64,000 bases of DNA, taken from Candidatus Bathyarchaeota archaeon (lineage in GTDB: Archaea > Thermoproteota > Bathyarchaeia > 40CM-2-53-6). This document shows, piece after piece, positions 18,706-27,639 of the stretch (position 1 is its first letter; each line of letters begins with the position of its first letter). The stretch covers positions 1-64,000 of the forward strand of contig VBBN01000037.1 of the NCBI GenBank assembly GCA_005888735.1, read 5' to 3'. The notes under the pieces were generated by a model. The model did not search any database, was not told where the DNA came from, and worked only from the letters and a program-made list of their open reading frames with translations. A program made the position numbers and the translations under genes.

Positions 18706-19185
18706 CTAGGCGAAGAGCAAGCGGTCGTGCGCCTGCCTACGACGCCTGATCAAAACAGCGGGAACAAGACACAGAACAGCGACCAGAAGCAGCTTCATCG
18801 GGTCGGTGAAAACAGATGTCAACACCTGGCTCTGGGTCGCCTTCCCCACCAGCGAAGTGTCAAGAAGCGCCCTAAACGCCCCCATAACCAGAACAACAAC
18901 AATCCCACCCACCAGCATCAGAGCAAAAAGATACTTGCCATATTCCCGCCTGCCAGACTCGTAAAACCCTGACACCTGTGTCGGAGGCTCCGGCCGCTTC
19001 TCCTCGCCTAGGTTCAAAGTCACCTCCGGACTATCTCCCAACTTCTTACTGAACTGGGCACGCCGCGTCAAACTGTCAAGAATATCGTCATCAGTAACAG
19101 GCTCATCCTCAGATAACCGTTCCGGCGATCCTGAAAAACTGAACCGGTGCTTCGTTCGCGGCGACCCTCGCCGGCGACCCCCCAA
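18706..19185 (-). CDS. Two-helix membrane protein of the integrated element
   Basis: A 159-residue protein with an 85-residue charged N-terminal part, then two transmembrane helices (YLFALMLVGGIVVVLVMGAF and LLLVAVLCLVPAVLI), and a short basic tail (RRRRQ). It lies 13 bp before the terminase remnant on the same strand, so it was probably in the same viral transcript. It has no homologue I recognise; a virion membrane or packaging-associated protein is a guess from position only. Confidence 0.6.
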   Translation of the reverse strand: MGGRRRGSPRTKHRFSFSGSPERLSEDEPVTDDDILDSLTRRAQFSKKLGDSPEVTLNLGEEKRPEPPTQVSGFYESGRREYGKYLFALMLVGGIVVVLVMGAFRALLDTSLVGKATQSQVLTSVFTDPMKLLLVAVLCLVPAVLIRRRRQAHDRLLFA

Positions 19186-19413
19186 AACGCACAGCTCCAG
19201 GATACACTATAACACACGCCGGATTTGAGCCTAGGAGTACCACGGAGCCAAGATCCGTGGACAGGGCGCCTCGCGAAGCCACGCGAGAGAGAAGTGGTCA
19301 GTCGGCCCGGCAAGGCCCGTCTTCATCTTTTTCTGAAAACTGAGCGAATCATCCACCCTCAGCCCAAGGCTTATTCCCGGAAAAACTGGGCTTCCTTCTG
19401 GCCCGAAACAGTT

Positions 19414-19905
19414 TTGGTCCGTCCCAAGAAGCGCCGTTTCAAACTAGTCGCGCTAGGCGGAACCTTCGATTTTCTCCACAAAGGCCATCGTCAGCTCCTC
19501 TCGAAGGCCTTCAGCAACAGCGACAAAGTCATCATCGGCGTCACAAGCGACAAGCTCGTCAGGAAAATGCGCAAATCGCACCCCGTCCAGCCTTACAAGA
19601 CCCGAGTCCGAGAACTCGAAAAATTCCTCCAAGCCAAAGGACGGGATCGACGCGCGAGAATCACCCGCCTCCAGGAACCGTTCGGACCCCCAAAGACCGA
19701 CCCCAAAGTCGAAGCGCTCATTGTCACCTCAAACACAATCGAGAGCGGAAAACAGCTCAACAAGCTCAGAAAACGCAAAAACCTACCAGAACTCGTACTG
19801 GTCCAGACGCGATTCACCAGGGCTCAGGACAATAAGATAGTCTCGTCCACGAGAATCCGTAATGGTGAAATCGACCGCGAAGGCCGACTAATGCAAAAGC
19901 CCTGA
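19414..19905 (+). CDS. coaD: Phosphopantetheine adenylyltransferase, archaeal type
   Basis: A nucleotidyltransferase of the archaeal CoaD family that transfers AMP from ATP to 4'-phosphopantetheine in coenzyme A synthesis. It has VALGGTFDFLHKGHRQLL (the H-x-G-H nucleotide motif) and VSSTRIRNGEIDREG (the ISSTxIR signature). The ORF track begins at a TTG at 19225, adding 63 residues with no family similarity; a TTG at 19414 gives about 163 residues, the usual length. It is a host housekeeping gene lying inside the provirus-like segment, which suggests the element's edges are rearranged. Confidence 0.8.
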   Translation: MVRPKKRRFKLVALGGTFDFLHKGHRQLLSKAFSNSDKVIIGVTSDKLVRKMRKSHPVQPYKTRVRELEKFLQAKGRDRRARITRLQEPFGPPKTDPKVEALIVTSNTIESGKQLNKLRKRKNLPELVLVQTRFTRAQDNKIVSSTRIRNGEIDREGRLMQKP

Positions 19906-19956
19906 CAGAAATGCGATTTTTTGGGGGAATACTCCACCCTCGGCTTTGGTTTGAGC

Positions 19957-20325
19957 CTACGTCTTACTCTCGGCGCCGTAGACCTTCAGCATCGCCTCAA
20001 GCTCGCGCGTAAAACCATCGCTCAGATGCCACTTCGACTCCCGCTTCTCGATAAACCCGGCACCTACCAAGCCGTGAATCATATTGTAAAACTGGCCAAC
20101 ACTCATTTCCCTCTTCCCAATCCAGTTCTTCCAAGTCTGAATCGGAAGACCAGCCGGTTCAGCCCTCTTTACCTCGCGCCAGAAAGAGTGAGCCTCACCC
20201 GCGAGAAACTCGCTCTTCCAGAAAACCCGCTTGAACAGATCCCCCGCCGCCTCCGGCAAGTTCCCAGCCTTGAAGAGAACCGTTGTTTTCGGCTCACCAG
20301 AATGTCTAGTCGCACGTCTTGGCAT
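19957..20325 (-). CDS. Winged-helix-like hypothetical protein
   Basis: A 122-residue basic protein. The second half (MSVGQFYNMIHGLVGAGFIEKRE followed by KWHLSDGF) reads like a winged helix: helix, turn, recognition helix, then a beta wing. The N-terminal half (LFKRVFWKSEFLAGEAHSFW) is helical. Its position beside the recombinase suggests a regulator or excision-related protein of the same element, but that is inference from context. Confidence 0.6.
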   Translation of the reverse strand: MPRRATRHSGEPKTTVLFKAGNLPEAAGDLFKRVFWKSEFLAGEAHSFWREVKRAEPAGLPIQTWKNWIGKREMSVGQFYNMIHGLVGAGFIEKRESKWHLSDGFTRELEAMLKVYGAESKT

Positions 20326-20441
20326 CTAAATCGCTTGCAGCGGTGGAGGAAAAAGACTGCCGTTTAATCCTTACTACAAAACCCGTCCAGTTTTTTCGAC
20401 CTAGCGTTTTCGTAAGTAAACTCTCTCCGAAAAACGCGACT

Positions 20442-21527
20442 CTAACAGGTGGAATTTGTCTGAGGAAACTCGTAAGAAGAATTCGATGGCCTCGAGAAGT
20501 CAGCCTGCATATACTTGGACATCACCTCGTCTTCATCGTGATAATCGAAGTAACTTCCCCTCGAACCTGGGAGTTTATGACCCATAAGCGCTTCCTTCGT
20601 ATCCTCATCAATCTGCGGAGTCGCATTGAGCACTTTTCGGAAGCTTTTCCGGAGGCAGTGGACCCATACTCCCTTGGGGTCGAGCCCTGAGCGCTTCACC
20701 GAGGCTTTGACAATTCTCCAGACTCCCTCCCTCTTGACCTGTTCATCAGGCTGCTCCTCTGTGACGAAGATTGGGTCGTCAGGTTCGGGGTCCCAGCCAG
20801 CCGAAATCCGCAGCTGCAAGTAGCGTTTCAGCGTCAAAGCAGCCTCTTCTCCAAGCCCAGTCACGTAGTAGCTGAGCCCATAGGAGCCGAGCTTGCTATC
20901 CAAGCTAGGCGTGACCTTGATCCTTACCGGTGGAGAAATCGTCGGGGACAGTTGTCGACTTACCAGTCCATAGGTCCAGTTGCACAAACAGCTGACCCGG
21001 ACTCCGCTCTGGAAAAGACACAAGATCATCGCAGCATTTCTGAGAGACCCAGAGTTGTCCGCTATCCGGTAAGCTTCCTCCCGCGACGGAACATGTTCAT
21101 AACCGATCTTCTTCTTCGCAGGCGTCCTGATTCTCTCCGACCGCTTGAATTCCAGGCTCCTGTCCTGGGACTCAAGGAAGCCCTTCATGGTGATGATGAT
21201 CTGGCGGGCCCAGACTCCCTTCCCCTCTTGGAGGTACCGATTCGCCACCCTCTTGACGAGAATTTTGATTTCACGATCCGGCAACTGTAGCAGTTGCGAA
21301 ATCTCCCCCAGGCCCGAGGCTCCTAGGACCTTTTCTAGCTGGTACAGTTTTTTCTCGCGAGTTTCAGACGACGTGTACGCATCTATCCAGTCGCGGATGA
21401 TCGGCTCTTGGAGGAGCCACTCGTAGCTCTTCGGACCAGCCGAAAACCTTCCGCGGTTCCCCCTGGCTTGCTTTCTCCTCGCCTGGGCTGTCCTTCCAGC
21501 CTCGGAAAGGGTGACAACTGCGACCAT
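20442..21527 (-). CDS. Tyrosine recombinase/integrase
   Basis: A 361-residue tyrosine recombinase. The catalytic set is visible: Arg in FQSGVRVSC (about residue 177), His-x-x-Arg in VHCLRKSFRK (290-293), His in LMGHKLPG (about 317) and a Tyr in SYFDYH just after. The N-terminal 130 residues form the SAM-like core-binding domain. This is a complete integrase of the kind found in archaeal viruses and mobile elements. It accompanies the terminase remnant and the winged-helix-like gene. No att repeats were found by eye. Start is ATG. Confidence 0.88.
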   Translation of the reverse strand: MVAVVTLSEAGRTAQARRKQARGNRGRFSAGPKSYEWLLQEPIIRDWIDAYTSSETREKKLYQLEKVLGASGLGEISQLLQLPDREIKILVKRVANRYLQEGKGVWARQIIITMKGFLESQDRSLEFKRSERIRTPAKKKIGYEHVPSREEAYRIADNSGSLRNAAMILCLFQSGVRVSCLCNWTYGLVSRQLSPTISPPVRIKVTPSLDSKLGSYGLSYYVTGLGEEAALTLKRYLQLRISAGWDPEPDDPIFVTEEQPDEQVKREGVWRIVKASVKRSGLDPKGVWVHCLRKSFRKVLNATPQIDEDTKEALMGHKLPGSRGSYFDYHDEDEVMSKYMQADFSRPSNSSYEFPQTNSTC

Positions 21528-21751
21528 GGACGGCTCGTGCTTAGGTTGGGCGTCGTGACTTAGGAACGATAGACAAGAAAGTGTTACTTTCGGCTGTTCC
21601 GAACGTATCCTTGTTTACTTTCGGTGATCATGACGCCTTGCACGTCGATGTGCCCACGATCGCGTTTTCCCGACCCATCCCCTAGTCATCCGGGCCGAAA
21701 TCTTAGCAGCTCAATCTCAGTTCTACTGGATAATTCTTGAAGAACCGAGCA

Positions 21752-21796
21752 CTCCAATTTTCTGGAGACATGTAAAACCTCCAATATGTTGGAGGT
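21752..21796. repeat. Two related hairpins upstream of the recombinase
   Basis: CTCCAATTTTCTGGAG and then ACCTCCAA-TATG-TTGGAGGT (perfect 8-bp stem, 21777-21796) lie between the recombinase start and the 3' end of the 21835-22269 gene. They share the CTCCAA/TTGGAG half-site, so they may be recombinase-binding or terminator hairpins. Confidence 0.5.
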
Positions 21797-21834
21797 CGCA
21801 TAGCGCCCGCGGGTCTTAGGGCTGAACGGTTGGC

Positions 21835-22269
21835 TCATGTCGTATATCGGGATTCTTGCTTCTTCGGGGCCGTCTGCATCTGTTGCTCAGGGGACCCTCC
21901 GATTGGAGGAAGTGGAGGTGGAATGCCAAGGCTTCTCGACATTAGGATTGCCTCAGCCATGGCGATACTGGATACGGCCTGTATTACCGGTGTTGGCGGC
22001 GGCTTGTTCTGTTTGTGCTCTTCAAGCATTTTTGAAATTTCGCTCTTTTCCGCGTCTACTCTGGCACGGCCTTTGACGCTCAGCTGAGCAATGGAAGGCG
22101 AATAGTTGACGGTAAAGACGAACGGAGCCTCGGCCAACAACTCTCCTTTCTGTTCGAGACCGAGGACATTAATGTTGACCGCAATCTGCACCTGACCCGG
22201 CAGCTGACTCTCATACCCCCAATATCTCTCCCCGGAAACGTTGGTTACCTGCACTGTCACTCGGATCAT
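21835..22269 (-). CDS. Hypothetical protein with SecB-like beta domain
   Basis: A 144-residue protein. Residues 1-75 are an all-beta domain with alternating hydrophobics (VQIAVNINVLGLEQ, EAPFVFTVNYSP) resembling SecB-type folds. The middle is a charged helix (DAEKSEISKMLEEHKQNK) and the tail is proline-rich (SLGIPPPLPPIGG). It has no signal peptide or membrane segment. SecB-like proteins act as chaperones or antitoxin chaperones, but sequence similarity here is only structural impression. It is followed on the same strand by nothing clearly linked. Confidence 0.55.
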   Translation of the reverse strand: MIRVTVQVTNVSGERYWGYESQLPGQVQIAVNINVLGLEQKGELLAEAPFVFTVNYSPSIAQLSVKGRARVDAEKSEISKMLEEHKQNKPPPTPVIQAVSSIAMAEAILMSRSLGIPPPLPPIGGSPEQQMQTAPKKQESRYTT

Positions 22270-22306
22270 AGTACTCGGACCAAGCTACCCGAGCCCGGCG
22301 TGCTCT

Positions 22307-22546
22307 TTATTGTTTCTGGCGAATGTCTGGAGACGAGGCCAGTTGAGTTTGTGATTTCTGCGCACGTTGAACAACGAGTTTTCGTCCGTCGACCTTGATG
22401 GACAGAAGGTCCCCTTCCCTGAACGGGAAACTTGAATCGTCTGTAAGTTTGGTTGGCAAGTAAATTCTGGGAGATCGGTAAACCGTACCTTCAGAGCTGG
22501 ACGCTTTCTTGGCAACGGCGAGTCTCGTCAGTATTTTTCTAACCAA
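22307..22546 (-). CDS. AbrB/SpoVT-like small DNA-binding protein
   Basis: A 79-residue protein. The core YRSPRIYLPTKLTDDSSFPF then REGDLLSIKVDGRKLVVQ fits the swapped-hairpin AbrB fold (strand R-I-x-L-P, G-D-x-L-x-I, then a terminal strand). Such proteins are transition-state regulators or antitoxins. No toxin gene lies next to it. It sits 37 bp upstream of the SecB-like gene and probably shares its transcript. Confidence 0.55.
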   Translation of the reverse strand: MVRKILTRLAVAKKASSSEGTVYRSPRIYLPTKLTDDSSFPFREGDLLSIKVDGRKLVVQRAQKSQTQLASSPDIRQKQ

Positions 22547-22644
22547 TTTCTTTCCAGCTCCATGCTCAGATTTCGAACGTCTTTACGTAAGCGAGCTCTT
22601 TAACGCTTTCGAACACTAGCTTGTAATTTGGTAGGTTCCATTAA

Positions 22645-23193
22645 TTGGACGACCTTGTTGAATTCTGGGGAATCGCCTCACGGCTGAAGTCTATCCCAAG
22701 AAAGGGATGGAAAGAAAGACTAAGACTGGACAAGGTGGAATCTGTAGCCGACCATTCCTTCGGGGTTGCCGCTCTCGCCCTGTTTGAGGGGGAAAAGCGC
22801 GGGTATGACGTCGGTAGCCTGCTCAAGCTCGCCTTGATTCACGACCTCGAGGAAGCCATTACTGGCGACCTAACTCCCCGGGACAAGCGGCGTGTAAGCA
22901 AGAACTCTCTAAGTCAGATGAGAACAGAGGCGATTCGATCGATTATCGAAAAGATCCCGCAGACCGCTCGCGACAGCTATCTAGGACTGTGGCAGGACCT
23001 GAGAACGGGCAGAACCCGAGAGGCTCGTCTCATCAAGGCGCTGGACAAGCTCGAAATGGCCCTTCAAGCAAAAGAATACGAGAGAACCGGGGTAGACAGG
23101 AGACAACTGGCCGATTTCTACCTCTCCGCCACTAGGCAAGTAACGGATCAGAAGCTGAGACGCGTCTTGAGAAATGCGGTCATGCATGATTAA
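22645..23193 (+). CDS. HD-domain phosphohydrolase, YfbR/HDDC2-like
   Basis: A 182-residue HD hydrolase. Metal ligands are visible: SVADHSFGV (His), ALIHDLEEAITGD (the HD pair) and ALDKLEMALQAKEYE (the distal Asp). The pattern matches 5'-deoxynucleotidases of the YfbR/HDDC2 group, which dephosphorylate dNMPs. The gene ends head-to-head with the dCTP deaminase-like gene, with 4 bp overlap, and both would act on pyrimidine deoxynucleotides. The start is TTG at 22645, which fits the family length. Confidence 0.85.
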   Translation: MDDLVEFWGIASRLKSIPRKGWKERLRLDKVESVADHSFGVAALALFEGEKRGYDVGSLLKLALIHDLEEAITGDLTPRDKRRVSKNSLSQMRTEAIRSIIEKIPQTARDSYLGLWQDLRTGRTREARLIKALDKLEMALQAKEYERTGVDRRQLADFYLSATRQVTDQKLRRVLRNAVMHD

Positions 23194-23726
23194 AGCGAAG
23201 GCGCGAGTGCAACCCTGGCCTTCGCCACCTTGAGAAGCGTCTCCTTTGGGAAGAGAGGTTTGAATTCCCGAGTAAGAATCGCAATGTATTCCGCGATTTC
23301 ATCTTCACTCATGTACTGAAACATGTAGTTGCCGTTGTAGGGTGAAGGTTCTCCCTCTCTCTTCATGAATTCAATGTGCATGAGAGGATCCCCTCTCTTG
23401 ATAGTAATTGGCTGACGCTCGTTACTCAAGTTAACGAGCTCCAAAGCGAGTCTTCCCACAAATCCACTGTGGACTTTGGCTGCATTGAGGAACGAGAGGC
23501 CCATTCGTCCATACTTGCTCTTGGCAGTCAAATGCGCCACGAAGCTTGGCGGAGTGAAAACCACCTCGTTGGAGATGAGGTTCTGGTGTTCCAGGTAGTG
23601 GAGGGTTCGCTCTTCCTTGACCGTGAGAACGTAGCCGTCCCCATCGAGGAGGCTATAGTCGAAAGGGTGAAGACACTTGTAAGACTTGATCAGCTCTACG
23701 AGTTCATTCTTCCCGATTATGCACAT
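23190..23726 (-). CDS. dCTP deaminase/dUTPase family protein
   Basis: A 178-residue trimeric dUTPase-fold protein. It has AKSKYGRMGLSF (the S-x-x-x-R-x-G motif region of Dcd), KVHSGFVGRLALELVN (the G-x-x-G strand with catalytic context) and TIKRGDPLMHIEF. In dCTP deaminases this fold turns dCTP into dUTP, or to dUMP in bifunctional forms. The N-terminal region differs from classical Dcd, so exact activity is uncertain. It is convergent with the HD nucleotidase gene. Confidence 0.8.
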   Translation of the reverse strand: MCIIGKNELVELIKSYKCLHPFDYSLLDGDGYVLTVKEERTLHYLEHQNLISNEVVFTPPSFVAHLTAKSKYGRMGLSFLNAAKVHSGFVGRLALELVNLSNERQPITIKRGDPLMHIEFMKREGEPSPYNGNYMFQYMSEDEIAEYIAILTREFKPLFPKETLLKVAKARVALAPSL

Positions 23727-23774
23727 ATTGCGAACCCTCGATAGCCGTTGAATTTGACAGTTTCGGTTTGAGGC

Positions 23775-24308
23775 TCACGCACCAACTGCCTGGACAAGGG
23801 ACAGTGAGATGAAAGGCGTCGCCGATATCAGCTGGACATAGTCAGCATTGAGAATCACCAGAACGTCACCTGATCGGTTAGGGGGAACCGGAACAGTTAC
23901 CACAGCGCTCACGGACTTCCCTATGGAAATGGGGATAGATTGTCCATTAGAATTAACAATCGTTGCGTTATCAGCCTGAAGAGTGATCTCGTCGTAGCGG
24001 CCTGAACTGATCTTGGCCGAGATGAGAGGGTCGAGAGTGAGCTGGTTCTGGGGCTGAACTAGGTCGATTCTTGGCAGGAGCTGAGTTAGGGTGACGAAGC
24101 CCGAGCTTCCTGGAAACCCTGAAACGTGCAACTGGACTGAAATGAACCTAATGTAAACGTGGCTGACTATGCCGGGAGGGATGACACCTGCGACTCTAAC
24201 CCTGATAGTTCCCTGAGATACTGGGGGTGCAAGGGTCACCACGAGAACGGCAATCAGCACAGCCACAAATACGAGCTGCCGCCATTTCGGGAATGGATAT
24301 TCAGCCAT
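23775..24308 (-). CDS. Membrane-anchored DUF4382-like protein
   Basis: A protein of about 177 residues with one N-terminal membrane segment (LVFVAVLIAVLVVTLAPPV) followed by a beta-sandwich (VSHVYIRFISVQLHVSGF, LLPRIDLVQPQ, KISSGRYDEITLQADNATIV). The order matches DUF4382, an extracellular transthyretin-like domain common in archaea. It is likely displayed outside the membrane. It lies near the two glycosyltransferase genes on the same strand; a link is not shown. Confidence 0.7.
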   Translation of the reverse strand: MAEYPFPKWRQLVFVAVLIAVLVVTLAPPVSQGTIRVRVAGVIPPGIVSHVYIRFISVQLHVSGFPGSSGFVTLTQLLPRIDLVQPQNQLTLDPLISAKISSGRYDEITLQADNATIVNSNGQSIPISIGKSVSAVVTVPVPPNRSGDVLVILNADYVQLISATPFISLSLVQAVGA

Positions 24309-24360
24309 GGTCACGGCGAGATTTTCGGACTGCTATATAACCGCCCGTCTGGACCCGATG

Positions 24361-25014
24361 TCAAGAAAAGTATCGCCAAACCAGAAATCGAAGGTACTCT
24401 GTTAGATTTGCCCGGAGGCTCATCTTGCTTGTTCCAGCAACTCTTGAAGGAAAGCTGACCTTGACCTCTGTCACTCTGAATCCGGAATGTAGCGCTCGGA
24501 AGACAAACTCGGGAAGGAAAGCAAAACCTTGGCTCTTGACTCGTGGAAGTACGTCTTCCAAGACTGGCCGTGTGTACAACCTGTAAGCGCTCGTATAATC
24601 GGAATAAGCTCCTCCAAGGACCCAGTTTACTATCCAGCTGATTAGGCGTCTGCGAAGTGGGGCGGCTGTGGTCGCTCTTGCTCCGAGAACAAGATCCCCG
24701 TCGACTTCTAGGAGGCGGCTCATCTCTTCTGGCACGTGACTAAGGTCTGTGTCCAACGTAAGGACGGGACTCTCATACTCTAGTGCTTTCTTTAGCCCAA
24801 CCGAGTAAGCCACGCCAAGTCCGGGAGGGACATCAAGAATCACGACTGGGTATCTTCTCAAGACAGCGGCTGTCTGGTCTGTTGCTGTCACCGGTATGAT
24901 TATCCTCCATTGCTTAGCATTACTCCCTAGTGCTGAGGTGAGTCTCTCAAGAAATGTCCGTGCAGTCTCCTCTTCATTGCGCATCGGGGCTACGACAGTG
25001 AGACTTTCTATCAC
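24361..25014 (-). CDS. Family 2 glycosyltransferase (dolichol-phosphate mannosyltransferase-like)
   Basis: A 217-residue GT-A enzyme: VVAPMRNEEETARTFL at the N-terminus, VLTLDTDLSHVPEEM (the D-x-D motif binding metal and sugar nucleotide), then LVLGARAT and SDYTSAYRLYTR. It resembles DPM1/DpmA, which make polyprenyl-phosphate sugars at the membrane face. There is no transmembrane tail. The next gene upstream is a membrane glycosyltransferase that would use lipid-linked sugars, so the pair may form a surface glycosylation route. Confidence 0.85.
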   Translation of the reverse strand: MIESLTVVAPMRNEEETARTFLERLTSALGSNAKQWRIIIPVTATDQTAAVLRRYPVVILDVPPGLGVAYSVGLKKALEYESPVLTLDTDLSHVPEEMSRLLEVDGDLVLGARATTAAPLRRRLISWIVNWVLGGAYSDYTSAYRLYTRPVLEDVLPRVKSQGFAFLPEFVFRALHSGFRVTEVKVSFPSRVAGTSKMSLRANLTEYLRFLVWRYFS

Positions 25015-25059
25015 GTCAACGCACCGAATCGAGACACGAGCGTCGAGGTTTTCATGCGA

Positions 25060-26394
25060 CTAGGTCACGGTCCCTTGCAAAACCTGAACCGTGTAACCAC
25101 TCGCCGTGTCTGTGAAAGTCTTCGTTGACTGTTGTGTCGCGTTTGAATAGTAGAGGGCGTGGTATTGCGGGATGCTGTTTATGGTAACAATGTCCCCTGG
25201 GTAGTCGACGACTAGATACACGGTTTGGTTCTGGAGCTGTTTCCACGGGACGGAATAGCGATCGTATACAGAGATTTCAGGATGGTTCTGCCTGAAGAGC
25301 CACAGATAGGTGTAGCTCAGGATAACACCCTGAGGATGCTGATCCACGACGTAGTTGATCGCTTGTTGTTGAGGTGTCGCTGGATTCTGGAGAGTTACTA
25401 GAAGGAGAGATGAAATAATCAGTGCTGCGATAAGCACCGTGAGCACGTAACCTCTGAACTTTACCAGAGCTCTGAGTCTGGGGGTCAGGTCAAAAGCGTC
25501 GAACAGCAATAATGTTGCAAGGATTGAGAAGAAAGGAAGAACCGGAATTAAGTAGACCGTAGATATTTTCAGGAACAATACAGCGAAAGAGAGAAGATAA
25601 GTGAGAGGGAAGACTACGAGCGGGTCTCTCTTATATGAGGCCCACAGGGCGCCTGCTATTCCTACGAATATGAACGGATCCCTAGAGGTGATTCTTTGGA
25701 GAATCAGTGTAAGGCCGTTGACGGCCCGTTCCCCGCCAAGGCCAGTTAATGCAAATTGTGAGTCAAGGAACGCTGTTAGACCAATCTGGCTGACACCGTA
25801 GACGGCCCATAGCACGGGTATGACCGCCGCCAGTACGAACCAGAGCAAGGTCCTTGCCAGGGTTCTTTTTTCGCGCCTGAAGTACACCAGAAAGGCCGGA
25901 ATGAAAAAGAGCGCTGTTTGTTTTGAGACAATGGCGCCACCAAATAATAGAGCCGAGACTAGGTTGTTTTCCCTCTTCTTCAAGAGTACGAGAAGGGACA
26001 TGAGAAGGAAAAGCGCCATGAAGTTGTCAACCACAACAAGCCTCAGGTACCTAGCAGAAAGCGGAGTCGCCACGTAAAGTAATGCAGCTACTAGAGCGAA
26101 CCCACCGGACCTCTGGTACATCATATCAGTAACTTTGTAGAGCAAGACGCCGTCAAGAGCAGAGAGTGCGACCATGAGTAACCTTGGATAAAGGTAGGTG
26201 CCGGGGTTCACGGCCGCGAAGAGTATGGCAAGTATCGTCAGGGCGCCGAATGGATGGCCATAGTAGGACAGCTGTCCTGTCTGTACCCATTGAGCGCTGA
26301 ATGTGAGATATGCCCCTTCGTCAAAAAACCAAGCGGGATAATTCAGAAGGTTCGGAACGTGCACTAGTAGCGATACTGCGACAATTACGAGCAT
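25060..26394 (-). CDS. Membrane glycosyltransferase, GT39/ArnT-like
   Basis: A 444-residue integral membrane protein with about 10-11 hydrophobic helices and a soluble C-terminal domain (from about residue 345). The first outer loop has FDEGAYL, the acidic pair typical of GT-C enzymes (PMT/ArnT family) that use polyprenyl-phosphate sugar donors. The C-terminal domain ends in TASGYTVQVLQG. It probably glycosylates a surface protein or lipid. It starts at ATG 26394; the frame is open upstream but contains no other canonical start. The downstream GT2 gene is 46 bp away. Confidence 0.8.
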   Translation of the reverse strand: MLVIVAVSLLVHVPNLLNYPAWFFDEGAYLTFSAQWVQTGQLSYYGHPFGALTILAILFAAVNPGTYLYPRLLMVALSALDGVLLYKVTDMMYQRSGGFALVAALLYVATPLSARYLRLVVVDNFMALFLLMSLLVLLKKRENNLVSALLFGGAIVSKQTALFFIPAFLVYFRREKRTLARTLLWFVLAAVIPVLWAVYGVSQIGLTAFLDSQFALTGLGGERAVNGLTLILQRITSRDPFIFVGIAGALWASYKRDPLVVFPLTYLLSFAVLFLKISTVYLIPVLPFFSILATLLLFDAFDLTPRLRALVKFRGYVLTVLIAALIISSLLLVTLQNPATPQQQAINYVVDQHPQGVILSYTYLWLFRQNHPEISVYDRYSVPWKQLQNQTVYLVVDYPGDIVTINSIPQYHALYYSNATQQSTKTFTDTASGYTVQVLQGTVT

Positions 26395-26611
26395 GTGACT
26401 CTTCCAGCCACGGATCTTGCTGTACAGCCGGGAAACCTGCGCGTGGAGGGTCTCGGTGAGGCCTGGTCCGAGCTGTCCAAAGCGCGCATTCGTGCCAGAC
26501 AGTTTTTGTCTCCCAGCTGTCCCGTCGCGAGTTCAGAAACCCTATAAGGGATACGTCTGTTACGAGCCAGTTCCTTCCGAGGTCACCTCACTCAATCCTG
26601 ACAGCCGGTGA

Positions 26612-27568
26612 ATGCCTCTGTCTTCCGGTCACCCCCTTGCGGTTATCGCTTTAGGCGGAAACGCACTTTTGCAACGTGGCGAACGTGGCTCCTTCGATGA
26701 ACAGTACCGAAACGTTAGGAGGATTATGAGCCAAGTCGCGGACGTCATTGTCAATGGACAGAGACTCCTCATAACTCACGGCAATGGTCCGCAAATTGGT
26801 GCAACCTTGATACGACATGAGCTGGCGGGTCAAACGGTTCCAGTTTTTCCTCTCTATGCATGCGGAGCTGAAACGCAAGGATTTCTAGGATACATGATTC
26901 AACAGTCGCTCGAATCAGAACTGGCCAAGAGAGGAGACGACACTCCGGTCGTTACCTTGGTAACTGAGGTCGTTGTCGACAGAAGTGACCCTGCCTTCAA
27001 GAATCCAACGAAACCGATTGGCCCGTTCTATACTGAATCGCAGGCTCACAGACTATCTATGGAGAGAAAGGAACTCGTGTTGAAGGAGGATTCGGGTAGA
27101 GGGTACAGACGGTTGGTACCTTCCCCGGATCCGAAATCCATCCAGGAAGTTCAGGCAATCCGCGCCTTGGTAGACAAGGGAGTCGTAGCCATCGCCTGTG
27201 GAGGAGGAGGGATTCCAATTTTGCAGGATAATGGTAACCTAGTGGGGGTCGACGCCGTGATTGACAAGGATTTGACGGCTGAACGACTGGCGACGTCGCT
27301 GAAAGCGTCTACGCTTGCAATAATGACCGACGTTGACGGTGTCTTTCTCAACTATGCCAGAGATGACCAGCACTTTCTATCACATGTTGGAAGTCAAGAC
27401 CTCGCGAGATATGCCGGAGAAGGACACTTTGCCTCTGGAAGCATGGGCCCGAAGGTAGAGGCTGTCTTGAGGTTTCTGCGGAACGGGGGACGACGCGCTG
27501 TGATAGGGTATCTTGAAACCCTCAAAGATGTCCTCAACGGCAAGGCTGGAACTCAAATCACCAACTAG
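26612..27568 (+). CDS. arcC: Carbamate kinase
   Basis: A 318-residue amino-acid-kinase-family enzyme: VIALGGNALLQRG at the N-terminus, THGNGPQIGATLIRHEL, VAIACGGGGIPIL, LTAERLATSLKASTLAIMTDVDGV and ASGSMGPKVEAVLRFL. These are the carbamate kinase signatures. It makes ATP from carbamoyl phosphate and ADP, or the reverse. No arginine deiminase or ornithine carbamoyltransferase gene is nearby, though agmatinase is 3 kb away. An A/T box (CCTATAAGG) lies about 70 bp upstream. Start is ATG. Confidence 0.93.
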   Translation: MPLSSGHPLAVIALGGNALLQRGERGSFDEQYRNVRRIMSQVADVIVNGQRLLITHGNGPQIGATLIRHELAGQTVPVFPLYACGAETQGFLGYMIQQSLESELAKRGDDTPVVTLVTEVVVDRSDPAFKNPTKPIGPFYTESQAHRLSMERKELVLKEDSGRGYRRLVPSPDPKSIQEVQAIRALVDKGVVAIACGGGGIPILQDNGNLVGVDAVIDKDLTAERLATSLKASTLAIMTDVDGVFLNYARDDQHFLSHVGSQDLARYAGEGHFASGSMGPKVEAVLRFLRNGGRRAVIGYLETLKDVLNGKAGTQITN

Positions 27569-27639
27569 CCTCGGCAAAGTCCCCTCAGATGGGAGCAAAT
27601 TGCGCAGACCCGTTTACTCTAGCCGTTCTTGCGCCGGAT

